Shown: positions 36,882 to 46,775, counted from the stretch's first letter. The stretch: 64,000 bases of DNA from Alloactinosynnema sp. L-07 (GCF_900070365.1 NZ_LN850107.1:5208001-5272000); one strand, 5' to 3'. The notes: generated by a model from the letters alone, not told the origin. Made by a program: numbers and translations.

Positions 36882-37330
36882 GATGCGTCCTTCCAGGACA
36901 GTGAGCGGTTGACAGTCACATGTACCGCTCGCGCTAGCAAGCTGTATACGCGCCTGTCAAGGGTGCCGTGGTGCCCAACATCCTAGCTCTTGGCAAAGGG
37001 CGTGCGGAAAGTGGGCAGCGCAAAGGGGCAGTCTAGCCACAAAACAGGCGACTGTCGAGGCCCGCGCTCACTCGGCCCTCCCGCTGGAAGTCCTGTCGGG
37101 TACCAGCGTGACCCCGGACGGTCGCTGAGTCAAGATGCCACGCCCGAGATTCCTCTTTTGCAGCAGTGCCAGCCCGCTCAGCGATAGGCGCTTGACCTGG
37201 GGAAACTCGTTTGCTACAAGCACCGAGCACCGCACGATGGCGCCTGCGGCACGATCGTCCGGCCCGACGTGGACCACTCCCATACCACCGGTTCAACGTC
37301 CACACGATGGCCGCGATCCGGTCGCCGGGT
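36882..37330. other. 449-bp rpoB upstream region
   Basis: No gene is supported. The part next to rpoB holds a promoter candidate (listed). The remaining ~370 bases up to the Mce-associated gene show no convincing reading frame, repeat or RNA. Confidence 0.6.
36931..36960 (-). promoter_or_regulatory. Candidate rpoB promoter
   Basis: Minus strand: perfect -35 TTGACA (36955-36960), 18-base spacer and TAGCGC (36931-36936) as a weak -10. The predicted leader before rpoB is about 45 bases. The -35 is one arm of an inverted repeat, TTGACAG ... CTGTCAA (36909-36915 and 36954-36960). Confidence 0.5.
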
Positions 37331-38293
37331 TCAGCAGGTGGGGGCGGCCTTGCCGTCAGGCAGCGGCTGGTCGAGCATGTCGAAGTCGGTGATCTTCCAG
37401 GCCCCATCGATCTTCTCCGCGCGGATGCCGAACTGGGCCCCGCTCGCGGTGGTCTGGTTCTGCTCGGTGCGCGTCGTGGACTGGTCTACGAACACCAGCA
37501 GGTCGGCCTTGTCGCCCTCAAGCCGCGTCACGCCGAGATCGCGGACCTTGGTGGTCAAGATCAGCTTCTGGGCGGGCGCCTGCTCCTTGAGCACGCCGAA
37601 CAGCTTGTCGTACTCGCACACAGCGGTCCCGGCCAAGTGCTCCTTGACCGCCTTCGCCGTGGCGTCGAGGTCGGTGAAGTTGTAGGAGAGGGTCTTCTCG
37701 ATGGCGACCGTCAGCTTGCCCTTGACCTCACTGGTCAAGGCGCTGTCGGTGAGAGCCCGATTGTTGCCGTCGGCCCCGCCGGTCAGCGAGTCGGCCTGGC
37801 CGCGGAACCAGATGGCGAGCCCGGCCAAGATCAACGCCACCACCCCGAGCGCGATGGCCAAGTTGATGGAACGGTTGCGCGCCGCGGCGGCGAGTTCCTC
37901 GATCGACCGCTCGTCGCGAGGCAGCACCCGAACCCCCGACCGCTGCTCGGCCGTCGTCAGATCAACCGGAACACTGCTTCCAGCCGCCCGCCGCTTCCCC
38001 GCGGGCCGCGGCGCGGGAACCGGCTCGTCGTCCTCAGCGACAGCTTCGACAGCAGGCTCTTCCTCGACACCGAGAACCGGCTCGGAGACGACCACCGACT
38101 CCTCCGCTTGGTGGACGTCCTCCCGCACCTCATCGCTCTCGAGAACACCGTCCTCGACTGACACGGGCTCGACCGGCTCCGGAGACTCGACCGGCTCGGT
38201 CGCGCTCGGGCGGTGCAGGCCCGCGACCCGGGGGCGGCGGGCGGGGGTCGTCGGCGGGGTGACCGGGCGGCGGCGGGACGGCGGGGTGGGCAC
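37331..38293 (-). CDS. Mce-associated membrane protein
   Basis: 320 residues. An N-terminal Pro/Glu-rich cytoplasmic region of about 140 residues is followed by one membrane segment ('LAIALGVVALILAGLAIWF') and an extracytoplasmic domain of ~150 residues with the SnoaL/NTF2-like pattern ('LSYNFTDLDATAKAVKEHL', 'GAWKITDFDML'). Such Mas proteins stabilise Mce complexes in mycobacteria. Last gene of the operon; 36 bases after the preceding one. Confidence 0.8.
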   Translation of the reverse strand: MPTPPSRRRPVTPPTTPARRPRVAGLHRPSATEPVESPEPVEPVSVEDGVLESDEVREDVHQAEESVVVSEPVLGVEEEPAVEAVAEDDEPVPAPRPAGKRRAAGSSVPVDLTTAEQRSGVRVLPRDERSIEELAAAARNRSINLAIALGVVALILAGLAIWFRGQADSLTGGADGNNRALTDSALTSEVKGKLTVAIEKTLSYNFTDLDATAKAVKEHLAGTAVCEYDKLFGVLKEQAPAQKLILTTKVRDLGVTRLEGDKADLLVFVDQSTTRTEQNQTTASGAQFGIRAEKIDGAWKITDFDMLDQPLPDGKAAPTC

Positions 38294-38329
38294 GGTGGGA
38301 CGGTCCTCTCGGCGATCAGGCGATCGAGG

Positions 38330-38896
38330 TCAGGCGGGCGTGAACGGGACGAAGCCAACACCGCTGAGCTTCCAGCCCGCGTCCGTGCGCTCCAGCGCAC
38401 CCTGGATGCGCTGGTACTTCACCGTGGCGGGCTTGCCGTCCGGGGTCACGTCGATGCGGATGGCGGCGATGATCGTCGCCTTGCCCTCGCGGTCGCGCAG
38501 GTCGGTGATGGCTGACTTGAGTACCCGCGCCGTGGTGACCGTCTTTGCCTGTTCGATGGTCGACTTGCTGCTGGCCCGCCTGCCGACGACCTCGTCGTGC
38601 AGCGGGCCGACCGAGGCGTTGAGCCAGCGGTCGAGGTCCTCGTCGACCTTGCGGTAGTCCAGCGTGTTGAACGTGATGATCGCCTGCTCGCCGACCCTGG
38701 TGACCTCGTCGCGCATGCGGGACAGTTCCAGGTCGTCGTCGCCCGCGGCCTTCATCCAGGAGACGCCGAACCACAGGGCGGCGGCGGCGCTGACCACGAC
38801 CAGGCCGAGGGCGATCAACACGAAGGCGCCCGGCCCGCGGCGGGGCTTCGGCTCCTCGTCGGTGACGTCGTCGGTACGCAGGTCCGTGCTGGTCAT
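38330..38896 (-). CDS. Mce-associated membrane protein
   Basis: 188 residues: short cytoplasmic N-terminus, one membrane segment ('AFVLIALGLVVVSAAAALWF'), then an extracytoplasmic domain ('ITFNTLDYRKVDEDLDRWL', 'DAGWKLSGVGFVPF') of the same kind as its neighbour. Follows mceF by about 30 bases. Likely accessory subunit of the importer. Confidence 0.82.
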   Translation of the reverse strand: MTSTDLRTDDVTDEEPKPRRGPGAFVLIALGLVVVSAAAALWFGVSWMKAAGDDDLELSRMRDEVTRVGEQAIITFNTLDYRKVDEDLDRWLNASVGPLHDEVVGRRASSKSTIEQAKTVTTARVLKSAITDLRDREGKATIIAAIRIDVTPDGKPATVKYQRIQGALERTDAGWKLSGVGFVPFTPA

Positions 38897-38927
38897 AACG
38901 CTCCAGGGTAGACGGAGAAGGGCGAGG

Positions 38928-40193
38928 TCAGGCAGGCAGCCCGAGCAGACCGGCGAGGCTGGTCAGTCCGCCGAGGCCGGGCTGGGTCAGGGTGCCGGGG
39001 ATGCTGTTCTGCGCCATCGTCGCCAGTTCCTCGGCGCCGCGGTTCTCGTTGGCGGCGATCTGGTCCTGGCTCGGCGCGACCGGCTTGCCGCCGTACGGGG
39101 CGTTCTGCGAGCCGCGCACGTTGATCGGGCTGCCGACCGGCTCGGCGCAGTAGGCCTGCGAGTTCTCCGGGACGTCGGCCAGCTCGTTGCCGTCGCGACG
39201 GTCGGTGCCCTCGTAGCCGCGGGTGCAGGCGGGCGGGTCGAACAGGTTGAGTGCCAGGCCGAGGTGGGCGGTGCCGTCGCCGGGCACGACCGTCTTCGGA
39301 CCGACCGCGACGATCGGGTAGGCCACCAGCGCCAGTTCCAGCCCGTCGACCCGGCTGACCAGGATGTTCGACGTGGTCAGCAGGTTGGCGAACACCGCGC
39401 CCAGCCCGTTGCCGGACTCACGCAGCAGGCCCGTGACGGCGTTGGCGGTGCCGGGGGTGGCCGCGATCAGGGTGCGGATCTGCGGGTCGGACACCCGCAG
39501 TTGCTCGGCCAGCAGCCGCAGGTCGCCCGCGAAGGAGCGGATGTTGCCCGACTGGGCGGCCTGGGTCTTCAGCACGACCCCGCCGTCCTCGATCAGCTTG
39601 ATCGTCTGCGGCAGGTGCTCGCGGGCAGCGGCGGTGAAGGTCGCCGAGTTGTCGAGCAGGACCTGCAGGTCGTCGCCAGTCCCGGTGAACGCGCGCTCCA
39701 ACTCGTCGACGACCGTGCGCAGCGAGTCGGTGGGGACCGAGGACGCCAGGCTTTCGAGGTCGCGGATGACCGAGTCCGTGCTGACCGGGGTCGTGGTCCG
39801 GTCCGCGGCGATGACCGAGCCCTCCTTGAGCGGCGCGCCGCCGTCCTGGCGCGGGCGCAGGTCGACGTACTGCTCGCCGACCGCCGAGCGGTTGGCGACC
39901 ACGGCGTCGAGGTCGGCGGGGATCTCGGGTGCCGACGGGTCGATGTTCAGGTCGATGCGCATGCCGTCGTGGGTCAGCTTGATCTCGCCGACCCGGCCGA
40001 CGTTCACGCCGCGATAGGTGACCTCGGCGTTGGTGAAGATGCCGCCGGACTCGACGAGGTCCATCTTCACCCGGTAGCCGTCGGCGCCGAACACGCGGCC
40101 GAGGTCGGTGAACCGGAACGCCGCGTACACGACAGCCACGACGGCGATCAAGAAGAACGCGATGAGCTGCAAGCGGACGGTCTTGGTGAGCAT
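38928..40193 (-). CDS. mceF: MCE-family protein MceF
   Basis: 421 residues: N-terminal membrane anchor ('LIAFFLIAVVAVVYAAF'), MCE/MlaD domain ('SGGIFTNAEVTYRGVNVGRV', 'SAVGEQYVDLRPR'), then a long helical region that forms the hydrophobic tunnel with the other five Mce subunits. Its ATG overlaps the mceE stop by one base. It is the sixth MCE gene, so named by position. Confidence 0.93.
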   Translation of the reverse strand: MLTKTVRLQLIAFFLIAVVAVVYAAFRFTDLGRVFGADGYRVKMDLVESGGIFTNAEVTYRGVNVGRVGEIKLTHDGMRIDLNIDPSAPEIPADLDAVVANRSAVGEQYVDLRPRQDGGAPLKEGSVIAADRTTTPVSTDSVIRDLESLASSVPTDSLRTVVDELERAFTGTGDDLQVLLDNSATFTAAAREHLPQTIKLIEDGGVVLKTQAAQSGNIRSFAGDLRLLAEQLRVSDPQIRTLIAATPGTANAVTGLLRESGNGLGAVFANLLTTSNILVSRVDGLELALVAYPIVAVGPKTVVPGDGTAHLGLALNLFDPPACTRGYEGTDRRDGNELADVPENSQAYCAEPVGSPINVRGSQNAPYGGKPVAPSQDQIAANENRGAEELATMAQNSIPGTLTQPGLGGLTSLAGLLGLPA

Positions 40194-41380
40194 CAGGAAC
40201 CGCCTCCCAGCAGCACGTCGAAGAGTCCGCCGAGGCCGCGGTCGGCGGACTGCGTGCCGGGCGTCGAGGTGGTGGACTGGCCGTTGAGCGAGGGCAGCGG
40301 CAGCGGCGCGGGCGCGTTGGACGGCACGCCGTCCTGGCCGCTGAGTCCGGGCAGGTGCAGGTCGTCGAGCGGGTTCTGCCTGCTGCGGCCCAGGTTGTCG
40401 ATGACGTTCTGCAGGTTCAGGTCGATCTTGGCGTAGAGGTTGAAGTAGTCGCCCTTGACGCCCTTCACGGCCTGGTCGGTGAACGGGAAGGTCACCAGCA
40501 GCTCCAGGGCGTTGGGCAGGTCGTTGCCCGCCTCGCCGAGCTTCAGCAGCGTCGGGGTGAGCGCCTTGAGGTCGGCGACGAGGTCGGCCTGGCTCTTGTT
40601 CACCGTGTCGACGGCGACACCGGAGAGCGTGTCAAGGCTCTGCAGCATCGTGACGAGCTGCTGGCGCTGCTCGGTGAGCACCTTGAGGCCGGGGCCGATG
40701 TTGTCGATAACGCCGACGATCTGGTCCCGCTGCGCGTTCAGCGAGCTGGCGAGCCGGTTGATCCCGTCGATGGCCCTGGTGATGTCGGCCTTGCCCGCGT
40801 CGAGCTCGGTGACCATGGTGTTGACGTTGGTCAGCAGCGCGCGGATGTCGGTCTCGTTGCCCGCGAGCGCGTTGTTGAGTTCCTTGGTGATGGTCTGCAG
40901 CTGTTCGACGCCACCGCCGTTGAGCAGCAGCGACAGCGCGCCGAGGACTTCCTCGACCTCGGTGTTGCGGTTGGTCCGCTCCACCGGGATCAGCGCGCCC
41001 TCCGACAGGACGCCCTGGGCCTGGTCGCCAGGAGGGGCGCTCAGCTCGATGTACTTCTCACCGAGCAGGCTGGACTGGCGCAGCTTGGCCAGCGCGTTGG
41101 CGGGCAGCTCGACGTCGCGGTTGACCAGGACCGTCACCTCGGCGGTCCAGCCGTCCTCGGCGAAGCCGATCTGGTCGACCCGGCCGACCGCGACCTCGTT
41201 GACCTTGACCCCGGACTGCGGGACCAGGTCGAGCACGTCGCGCAGCTGGATCTTGACCGAGTACGGGTCCTCGCCAAGGTCGGCACCGCCGGGCAGCGGC
41301 AGGTCGTAGATGCCGGTGAAACCGCAGCCGGACAGCGTCAGCGCGGCGATACCGCCCACGGCCAGGAGTTTGAGCCTCAT
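40193..41380 (-). CDS. mceE: MCE-family lipoprotein MceE
   Basis: 395 residues with a lipoprotein signal (lipobox LSGC, Cys19), a MCE domain ('LVPQSGVKVNEVAVGRVDQI', 'SSLLGEKYIELSAPP') and helical coils. A lipoprotein in fifth place is typical of Mce operons (LprK/MceE position). Overlaps mceD by one base (TGATG). Confidence 0.93.
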   Translation of the reverse strand: MRLKLLAVGGIAALTLSGCGFTGIYDLPLPGGADLGEDPYSVKIQLRDVLDLVPQSGVKVNEVAVGRVDQIGFAEDGWTAEVTVLVNRDVELPANALAKLRQSSLLGEKYIELSAPPGDQAQGVLSEGALIPVERTNRNTEVEEVLGALSLLLNGGGVEQLQTITKELNNALAGNETDIRALLTNVNTMVTELDAGKADITRAIDGINRLASSLNAQRDQIVGVIDNIGPGLKVLTEQRQQLVTMLQSLDTLSGVAVDTVNKSQADLVADLKALTPTLLKLGEAGNDLPNALELLVTFPFTDQAVKGVKGDYFNLYAKIDLNLQNVIDNLGRSRQNPLDDLHLPGLSGQDGVPSNAPAPLPLPSLNGQSTTSTPGTQSADRGLGGLFDVLLGGGS

Positions 41381-42570
41381 CAGTTGCCTCCCGAGCCGAA
41401 CGCGTCCCCGGTCAGGGGCAGGGGCAGCGTCGGCAGCTTGCCGCTGCGCAGCCCTTCGATGACCTGCGCGGGCGACGGCAGCGGCACCAGGCCCTGGACG
41501 ACCGGCGCGAGCTGGTTGCACACATCGGCCAGGGCCGGGGGCAGCCCGGCCGGGGTGCCCTGGCGGACCAGGTTGCAGACCGTGACGATCGGCGGCGTGG
41601 TCAGCTCGTTGATGTTGGCCCGCGCGTCGAGCGTGCCGGACGAGGCGTTGTAGGTGTTCACCACGTTGCTCAGTGCCAGCGGCGCGATGTCGAGGGTCTC
41701 GGCGAGGGCGGCGCGCTGGTCCACCAGGACCTGGGTGATCGTGGCCAGCTTGTCCACATTGGACTTGATCCGGCCGCGGTTGTCGTTGATGAACTGCTGC
41801 ACGGAGCCCAGCGCGATCCCGAGCTGGTCGACCGCGGCGGCCAGGTTCGTCCGCTCGCCCGCCAGGAACTTCGCGGCCTCGGCGAGCTGGGCGTTGAACT
41901 GGCGCACCTGCTCGTCGCTGCCCGCCAGCGTGGTGGAGAACTTCTGCAGGTTGTCGATGGTGGCGAACAGGTCCTGCGAGTTGCCCGACAGCGTGGTGGA
42001 CAGCTTGCTGAGGTCGGTGACGGTGTCGTTGACCGCCTGGCCGTTGCCGTCGAGGTTCTTCGCCAGCGTGTTGAGCAGGTCCGACAGCGCGCCGTCCTTG
42101 TTGACCCCGTTCGGACCGAGGGTGCGGCTGACCCGGCTCAGGCTGGCGTAGAGGTCGTCGACCTCCAGCGGCGCGGCCGTCCGGTCCTTCGGGATCACCG
42201 TGCCCGCGGCCATCTCCTCACCGCCGGTGAAGGCGGGGGTGAGCTGCACGTAGCGGTCGGAGACCAGCGACGGCGCCACGATGACGGCCTTGGCGTCGGC
42301 GGGGACCTTGACCGTGCGGTCGACGACCATGGTCACCTCGACCAGGTCGCCCTTGGGCGTCACCGTGTCGATCGTGCCGACCTTGACCCCGAGCACCCGC
42401 ACGTCGTTGTGCTCGTAGAGGCCGACGACGTTGGGGAACATCGCGGTGTAGCGCTTCTCGTTGGCTTCCTTGAGCAGCCACCACAGCGCCGCGGCGACGA
42501 ACAGCCCCAGCACACACACGATGGCGACGGTGCGCGCGAGATCCTTCCCGCCTTTGGTAGCAATGTTCAT
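41380..42570 (-). CDS. mceD: MCE-family protein MceD
   Basis: 396 residues: membrane anchor ('TVAIVCVLGLFVAAALWWL'), MCE domain ('GLYEHNDVRVLGVKVGTID', 'PSLVSDRYVQLTPAF'), then helical coils and a Pro-rich tail. ATG 42570 overlaps the mceC stop by 4 bases (ATGA); a start 18 bases upstream is less likely. Confidence 0.93.
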   Translation of the reverse strand: MNIATKGGKDLARTVAIVCVLGLFVAAALWWLLKEANEKRYTAMFPNVVGLYEHNDVRVLGVKVGTIDTVTPKGDLVEVTMVVDRTVKVPADAKAVIVAPSLVSDRYVQLTPAFTGGEEMAAGTVIPKDRTAAPLEVDDLYASLSRVSRTLGPNGVNKDGALSDLLNTLAKNLDGNGQAVNDTVTDLSKLSTTLSGNSQDLFATIDNLQKFSTTLAGSDEQVRQFNAQLAEAAKFLAGERTNLAAAVDQLGIALGSVQQFINDNRGRIKSNVDKLATITQVLVDQRAALAETLDIAPLALSNVVNTYNASSGTLDARANINELTTPPIVTVCNLVRQGTPAGLPPALADVCNQLAPVVQGLVPLPSPAQVIEGLRSGKLPTLPLPLTGDAFGSGGN

Positions 42571-43559
42571 GATGGGTTCCCCAGACATCCCTGCTGGTTC
42601 AGCGGACCGAACGCGGGTGGCAGCAAGCCGCAGATGTAGTTGTCGAACCAGCGGCCCGAGCCGATCGCGTTGTTGAACTGGCGCGCGAACGGGGCGAACT
42701 TCTTGATGCCCTCGGCCAGCGAGGTCTGGTTGCGCTGCAGCATGGCGGTCAGCTGGTCCAGGCTCTGCAACACCGGGCCGAGCTGGCCGTTGTTGTCGGC
42801 GACCAGGCCCTGTAGTTCCGTGGCCAGGGTCTGGGTGCCGGTCAGCAGCGCGTCGATCGCCTTCTTGCGGTTGTTGATCTCGCCAAGCAGCAGGTTGCCG
42901 TCGGTGAGCAGCTTGACCACCTCGGCGTCGCGGTCGGCGAGGGTCTGGCTGATCTGCTTGGTGTTGTTCAGCAGGGTGGCCAGTTCCTGGTCACGCGAGG
43001 AGATGGTGTGCGACAGCGACTGCAGGCCGGTGAGCGCGCCCTTCACCTCGTCCGGGGTGTCGGCGAAGGTCTCGGCGATCACCTCGAAGCTCTTGGCGAG
43101 CTGGACGGTGTCGACCTCGTTGACCGTCTCGGCCAGGCCGCGGAAGGCCTCTAGGACGTCATAAGGGGCCATGGTCCGCTCGCGCGGGATGCGGGTGCCC
43201 GGGTCGAGCACCTCGGTGCCGTCTGGTTCCAGGGAGAGGAACTTCTGGCCGAGCAGCGTCTTGATCTTGATCTCGGCTCGGGAGCGGTCGCCCACCCACG
43301 CGTCCTTGACCTTGAACCGGACGACCACCTTGTCCCCGTCGAGGTCGACGTCGGAGACCTTGCCGACCTTGATGCCCGCGACACGTACCTCGTCGTCGGG
43401 CTGGATGCCCGCGGCCTCGGTGAACTCGGCGCTGTAGGTCGTGCCGCCGCCGATGACCGGCAGCTCGTCGGAGTTCACCGCGGCGACCATGAGCAGGCCG
43501 ATGGTGACCAGGCTGACGATGCCGATCGGGATCGGGTTGCGGGACCGGAACGGCTTCAC
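42567..43559 (-). CDS. mceC: MCE-family protein MceC
   Basis: 330 residues: membrane anchor ('PIGIVSLVTIGLLMVAAV'), MCE domain ('AAGIQPDDEVRVAGIKVGKV', 'TLLGQKFLSLEPDG'), helical region and C-terminal 'WFDNYICGLLPPAFG'. GTG 43559 is chosen because it makes a GTGA overlap with the mceB stop and follows GAGGTG; a GTG at 43568 is possible. Confidence 0.92.
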   Translation of the reverse strand: MKPFRSRNPIPIGIVSLVTIGLLMVAAVNSDELPVIGGGTTYSAEFTEAAGIQPDDEVRVAGIKVGKVSDVDLDGDKVVVRFKVKDAWVGDRSRAEIKIKTLLGQKFLSLEPDGTEVLDPGTRIPRERTMAPYDVLEAFRGLAETVNEVDTVQLAKSFEVIAETFADTPDEVKGALTGLQSLSHTISSRDQELATLLNNTKQISQTLADRDAEVVKLLTDGNLLLGEINNRKKAIDALLTGTQTLATELQGLVADNNGQLGPVLQSLDQLTAMLQRNQTSLAEGIKKFAPFARQFNNAIGSGRWFDNYICGLLPPAFGPLNQQGCLGNPS

Positions 43560-44590
43560 GACAGACACCTCGCCTGGTTCGCTGGCAAGATCGGGATGTT
43601 GATCGGTGTGCTGATCAGACCCGGGATGCCGATGTCACCGGTGGCCTCGCAGAGGAAGAAGTTGAACCAGGAGCCGTAGCTGACCGTGCGAGTCAGCGTG
43701 CTGAGCTTGGTCGGCATGAACTGGATGAAGTGCTCGACGGTCTTCTCGTTGGCGTTGAGGTTGCTGGTGAGGTGGCCGAGCGCGGCGATGTCCTGCTTGA
43801 GCGGCTCACGGGCCTGCTGGAGCAGCCCCGAGGTGCTGGTGGCCAGCCCGCCGAGCGCGTCGATGGCGTCACCGATCGGCTTGCGGTCCTCGGCCAGGCC
43901 GCTGACCAGCTGCTGAACCTGCACGATCAGCTGCGAGAGCTGCTCGCCGCGGGAGTTGACCGCGCCGAGGACCCCGTTGAGGTTGGTGATCACCTCGCCG
44001 ATCACCGCGTCCTTGTCGGCGATGGCTGTGGTCAGCGACGCGGTGTGGGCCAGCAGGTTCTCCACCGTGCCGCCCTCCCCCTGCAGGACCGTGATCAGCT
44101 CGTACGACAGCTTGTTGACGTCGTCGGGCGACAGCGCGCGGAACAGCGGCTTGAAGCCGTTGAACAGTTCGGTCAGGTCCAGCGCGGGCCGGGTGCGCTC
44201 CAGCGGGATGTTGTCGCCCGGCTTGAGCACGGCGTTGGGGTCGAAGCCCGCGCCCTGGGTCAGCGAGATGTAGCGCTGGCCGACCAGGTTGCGGAACTTG
44301 ATCGTGGCCGTGACCGACGCGGGCAGCTTGCGGCCGGACGCGACGGAGAACTTGACCTGCGCCTGCTTGCGGTCGGCGACCGAGACCTCCTCGACCTGGC
44401 CGACCCGCACACCCGCGATGCGCACGTCGTCGCCGGGCAGCAGCAGCGTCGCGTCGGTGAACCGGGCCGTGTAGGACTCGGTCGAGCTGAGGTTGGTGTT
44501 GGCGATGCTGATCGCCAGCACGCCGGTCGCGGCGATCGTGATCGCCATGAACAGGGCCAGTTTGATCAGCGGGGCGGCGAGACCTCTCAT
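43556..44590 (-). CDS. mceB: MCE-family protein MceB
   Basis: 344 residues: membrane anchor ('LALFMAITIAATGVLAISIA'), MCE domain ('ATLLLPGDDVRIAGVRVGQV', 'FRNLVGQRYISLTQG') and helical tail region ending 'GSWFNFFLCEATGD'. ATG 44590 overlaps the mceA stop (ATGA). A longer upstream reading to 45067 only shadows mceA. Confidence 0.93.
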   Translation of the reverse strand: MRGLAAPLIKLALFMAITIAATGVLAISIANTNLSSTESYTARFTDATLLLPGDDVRIAGVRVGQVEEVSVADRKQAQVKFSVASGRKLPASVTATIKFRNLVGQRYISLTQGAGFDPNAVLKPGDNIPLERTRPALDLTELFNGFKPLFRALSPDDVNKLSYELITVLQGEGGTVENLLAHTASLTTAIADKDAVIGEVITNLNGVLGAVNSRGEQLSQLIVQVQQLVSGLAEDRKPIGDAIDALGGLATSTSGLLQQAREPLKQDIAALGHLTSNLNANEKTVEHFIQFMPTKLSTLTRTVSYGSWFNFFLCEATGDIGIPGLISTPINIPILPANQARCLS

Positions 44591-45939
44591 TGGAAGCTCA
44601 CCTCCGCGCCGCGGAAGGCCGGGCCGAGCAGCAGCGTGCTCCACGACGGCACCTGGTCCGGGCTCAAGCCCATGCCCGGGGCGATCAGCTGGGACACGAA
44701 GGCGATCTCCTGCGGCGAGTTGGGCAGTCCGAGCCCGTCGGCGCCCGCGCCGTTGGGGGTCGTGTACTGCGCGGTGTTCGATCCGGGCAGCAGACCGTCC
44801 TGCGCTGGGCGGGCCGCGGGCGGCATCGACGCGCCGTCCTTGAGCGGGCCGTCCGGCGGGGTCTGCGGGAACGGCTGCGGGAACTGGGCGAAGTCGTAGC
44901 AGCGCGGTCCGCGGTCCTCTTCGTAGCGCGGCTCGTCCTTGCCCGGCTTGTACGGGCCGCGGTTGACCGTGACCTCGATGGTGGCGTGCAGGCCGGGCTT
45001 GTTGGTGCCGATGCCCAGCGCCTGGTTGACCACCTGCACGCCCTCGGTCATCAGCTTGAGCAGGCACGGGTACTCCGGGGAGTACCTGGCCAGCGTCTCC
45101 AGCGTCGGACGGGCGGAGTCGGCGAGTTGGATCAGGTTGGCGCTGTTGGCGCGCAGGAACGACTCCAGGTCGCGGGCCGCGGTGGTGGTCGAGGCGAACA
45201 GCAGGTCGAGGTTGGCGCGCTGCTCGGCGACGGTCTTGGAGGTGACCGTCAGGTCGGTGAGCGCGGCGACGAGGTCCGGGGTGACGTCGCCGTAGGTCTC
45301 GCTGACCGTGGCCAGGCTGCGCAGGTCCTCGCGCAGCTGAGGCAGGTGCGGGTTGATGTCGCCGACGAGTTCGCCGAGGTCGGCCAGGGTGGTGCCCAGG
45401 TCCTTGCCGCGGCCCTGCAGCGCGGTCGAGATCGCGGTGAGCGTGCTCGACAGCTTCTGCGGCTGCACCGCCTGCAGCACCGGCAGCAGGCTCTCGAAGG
45501 CCTGCTCCAGTTCCACGGCCTTGATCGTTTTGTCCTGCTTGATGTTGTCGCCTGCACTCAGCGAGTCGGCGGCGGCCTGCTCGGGGATCTGCAGCGACAC
45601 ATAGCGCTCGCCGAACAGCGTCTTGGGCAGGAACCGAGCCGCGACGTTGCTGGGGATCACGTCGATCTTCTCGGGATCGATGGCGAGATCCAGCACGGCG
45701 CCGTCGGCCGTCGGGGTGATCTTGCGGACCTCGCCGACGACCAGGCCGCGGACCTTGACGTCGGAGTGCACCGCGAGCTGGTTGCCGACCTTGTCGGTGG
45801 TCAGGGTGACCTTGGCGACCGGGGTGAACGCCTTGTTGTACATCGCGATACTCAGGGCGACCAGGCCGATGATCACCGCGATGAACGCCAGGCCCAGGAG
45901 CCTGCGCCGGATCGTCTTGCCGAGGCTTCGCGTGCTCAT
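44587..45939 (-). CDS. mceA: MCE-family protein MceA
   Basis: 450 residues: anchor ('GLAFIAVIIGLVALSIAMY'), MCE domain ('NQLAVHSDVKVRGLVVGEV', 'LPKTLFGERYVSLQIPE'), then about 300 residues of coil and a Pro-rich, probably extracytoplasmic end. First of six MCE genes; overlaps the second permease gene by 4 bases (ATGA). Confidence 0.93.
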   Translation of the reverse strand: MSTRSLGKTIRRRLLGLAFIAVIIGLVALSIAMYNKAFTPVAKVTLTTDKVGNQLAVHSDVKVRGLVVGEVRKITPTADGAVLDLAIDPEKIDVIPSNVAARFLPKTLFGERYVSLQIPEQAAADSLSAGDNIKQDKTIKAVELEQAFESLLPVLQAVQPQKLSSTLTAISTALQGRGKDLGTTLADLGELVGDINPHLPQLREDLRSLATVSETYGDVTPDLVAALTDLTVTSKTVAEQRANLDLLFASTTTAARDLESFLRANSANLIQLADSARPTLETLARYSPEYPCLLKLMTEGVQVVNQALGIGTNKPGLHATIEVTVNRGPYKPGKDEPRYEEDRGPRCYDFAQFPQPFPQTPPDGPLKDGASMPPAARPAQDGLLPGSNTAQYTTPNGAGADGLGLPNSPQEIAFVSQLIAPGMGLSPDQVPSWSTLLLGPAFRGAEVSFQ

Positions 45940-46775
45940 CCCGCGATCCTCACTGTCGTGGTGGTGCCCCAGATCGCGAAGCCGATGAAGAAGTTCACCA
46001 GCGCGACGGTCACGATCGTGGTCCGCACCGCGCGGCCGACGGCGATACCCACGCCCGCGGGGCCGCCGCTGGCGTTGTAGCCGTAGTAGCAGTGGGTCAG
46101 GATGATGATGATCGCGAAGATCAGCACCTTGCCGAAGGACCAGAACACGTCCTCAGGTGGCAAGAAGAGATTGAAGTAGTGGTCGTAGGTGCCCGCCGAT
46201 TGGCCATAGAAATAGACCGTGATCGTTCTGGACGCCAAATACGACGACAGCAAACCGATGATGTAGAGCGGGATGACCGCGATGAAGCCCGCGATGATCC
46301 GGGTGGTCACCAGGAACGGCAGGCTGGGCACGGCCATGACCTCGAGCGCGTCGATCTCCTCGGAGATCCGCATGGCGCCGAGCTGCGCGGTGAAGCCGGA
46401 GCCGACCGTCGCCGACAGCGCCAAGCCCGCCACCAGCGGCGCGACCTCGCGGGTGTTGATGTAGGCCGACGCGAAACCGGAGAAGGCCGCGGTGCCGATC
46501 TGGTCGAGGGCGGCGTAGCCCTGCAGGCCGACGACGATGCCGGTGAACACGGTCAGGCCGACCATGACCCCGACGGTGCCGCCGATGACCGCGAGCGCGC
46601 CGCTGCCGAAGCTGACCTCGGCCAGCAGCCGCATGGTCTCGCGCATGTAGCGGCGCAGCGCGCGCGGGATCCACGCCAGCGCGCGGATGTAGAACGAGAG
46701 CTGGTCGCCGAGGTTGTCGAGCGTCTGGAGTGGACGGTCGACGACCTTCTTGGCGGTGTCGGTCACGGAGGCCAT
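45936..46775 (-). CDS. Mce ABC transporter permease (YrbEB/MlaE)
   Basis: 279 residues with about 5-6 membrane segments and the MlaE core 'SEEIDALEVMAVPSLPFLVTT' (the EEIDAL helix that couples to the ATPase) and 'CYYGYNASGGPAGVGIAVGRA'. Second of the two permeases; two bases separate it from the first. Confidence 0.95.
   Translation of the reverse strand: MASVTDTAKKVVDRPLQTLDNLGDQLSFYIRALAWIPRALRRYMRETMRLLAEVSFGSGALAVIGGTVGVMVGLTVFTGIVVGLQGYAALDQIGTAAFSGFASAYINTREVAPLVAGLALSATVGSGFTAQLGAMRISEEIDALEVMAVPSLPFLVTTRIIAGFIAVIPLYIIGLLSSYLASRTITVYFYGQSAGTYDHYFNLFLPPEDVFWSFGKVLIFAIIIILTHCYYGYNASGGPAGVGIAVGRAVRTTIVTVALVNFFIGFAIWGTTTTVRIAG

Noticed and set aside
37033..37407. Minus-strand frames in the rpoB upstream region
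   Set aside because: They are short, run into the Mce-associated gene and lack any protein-like pattern or ribosome site.
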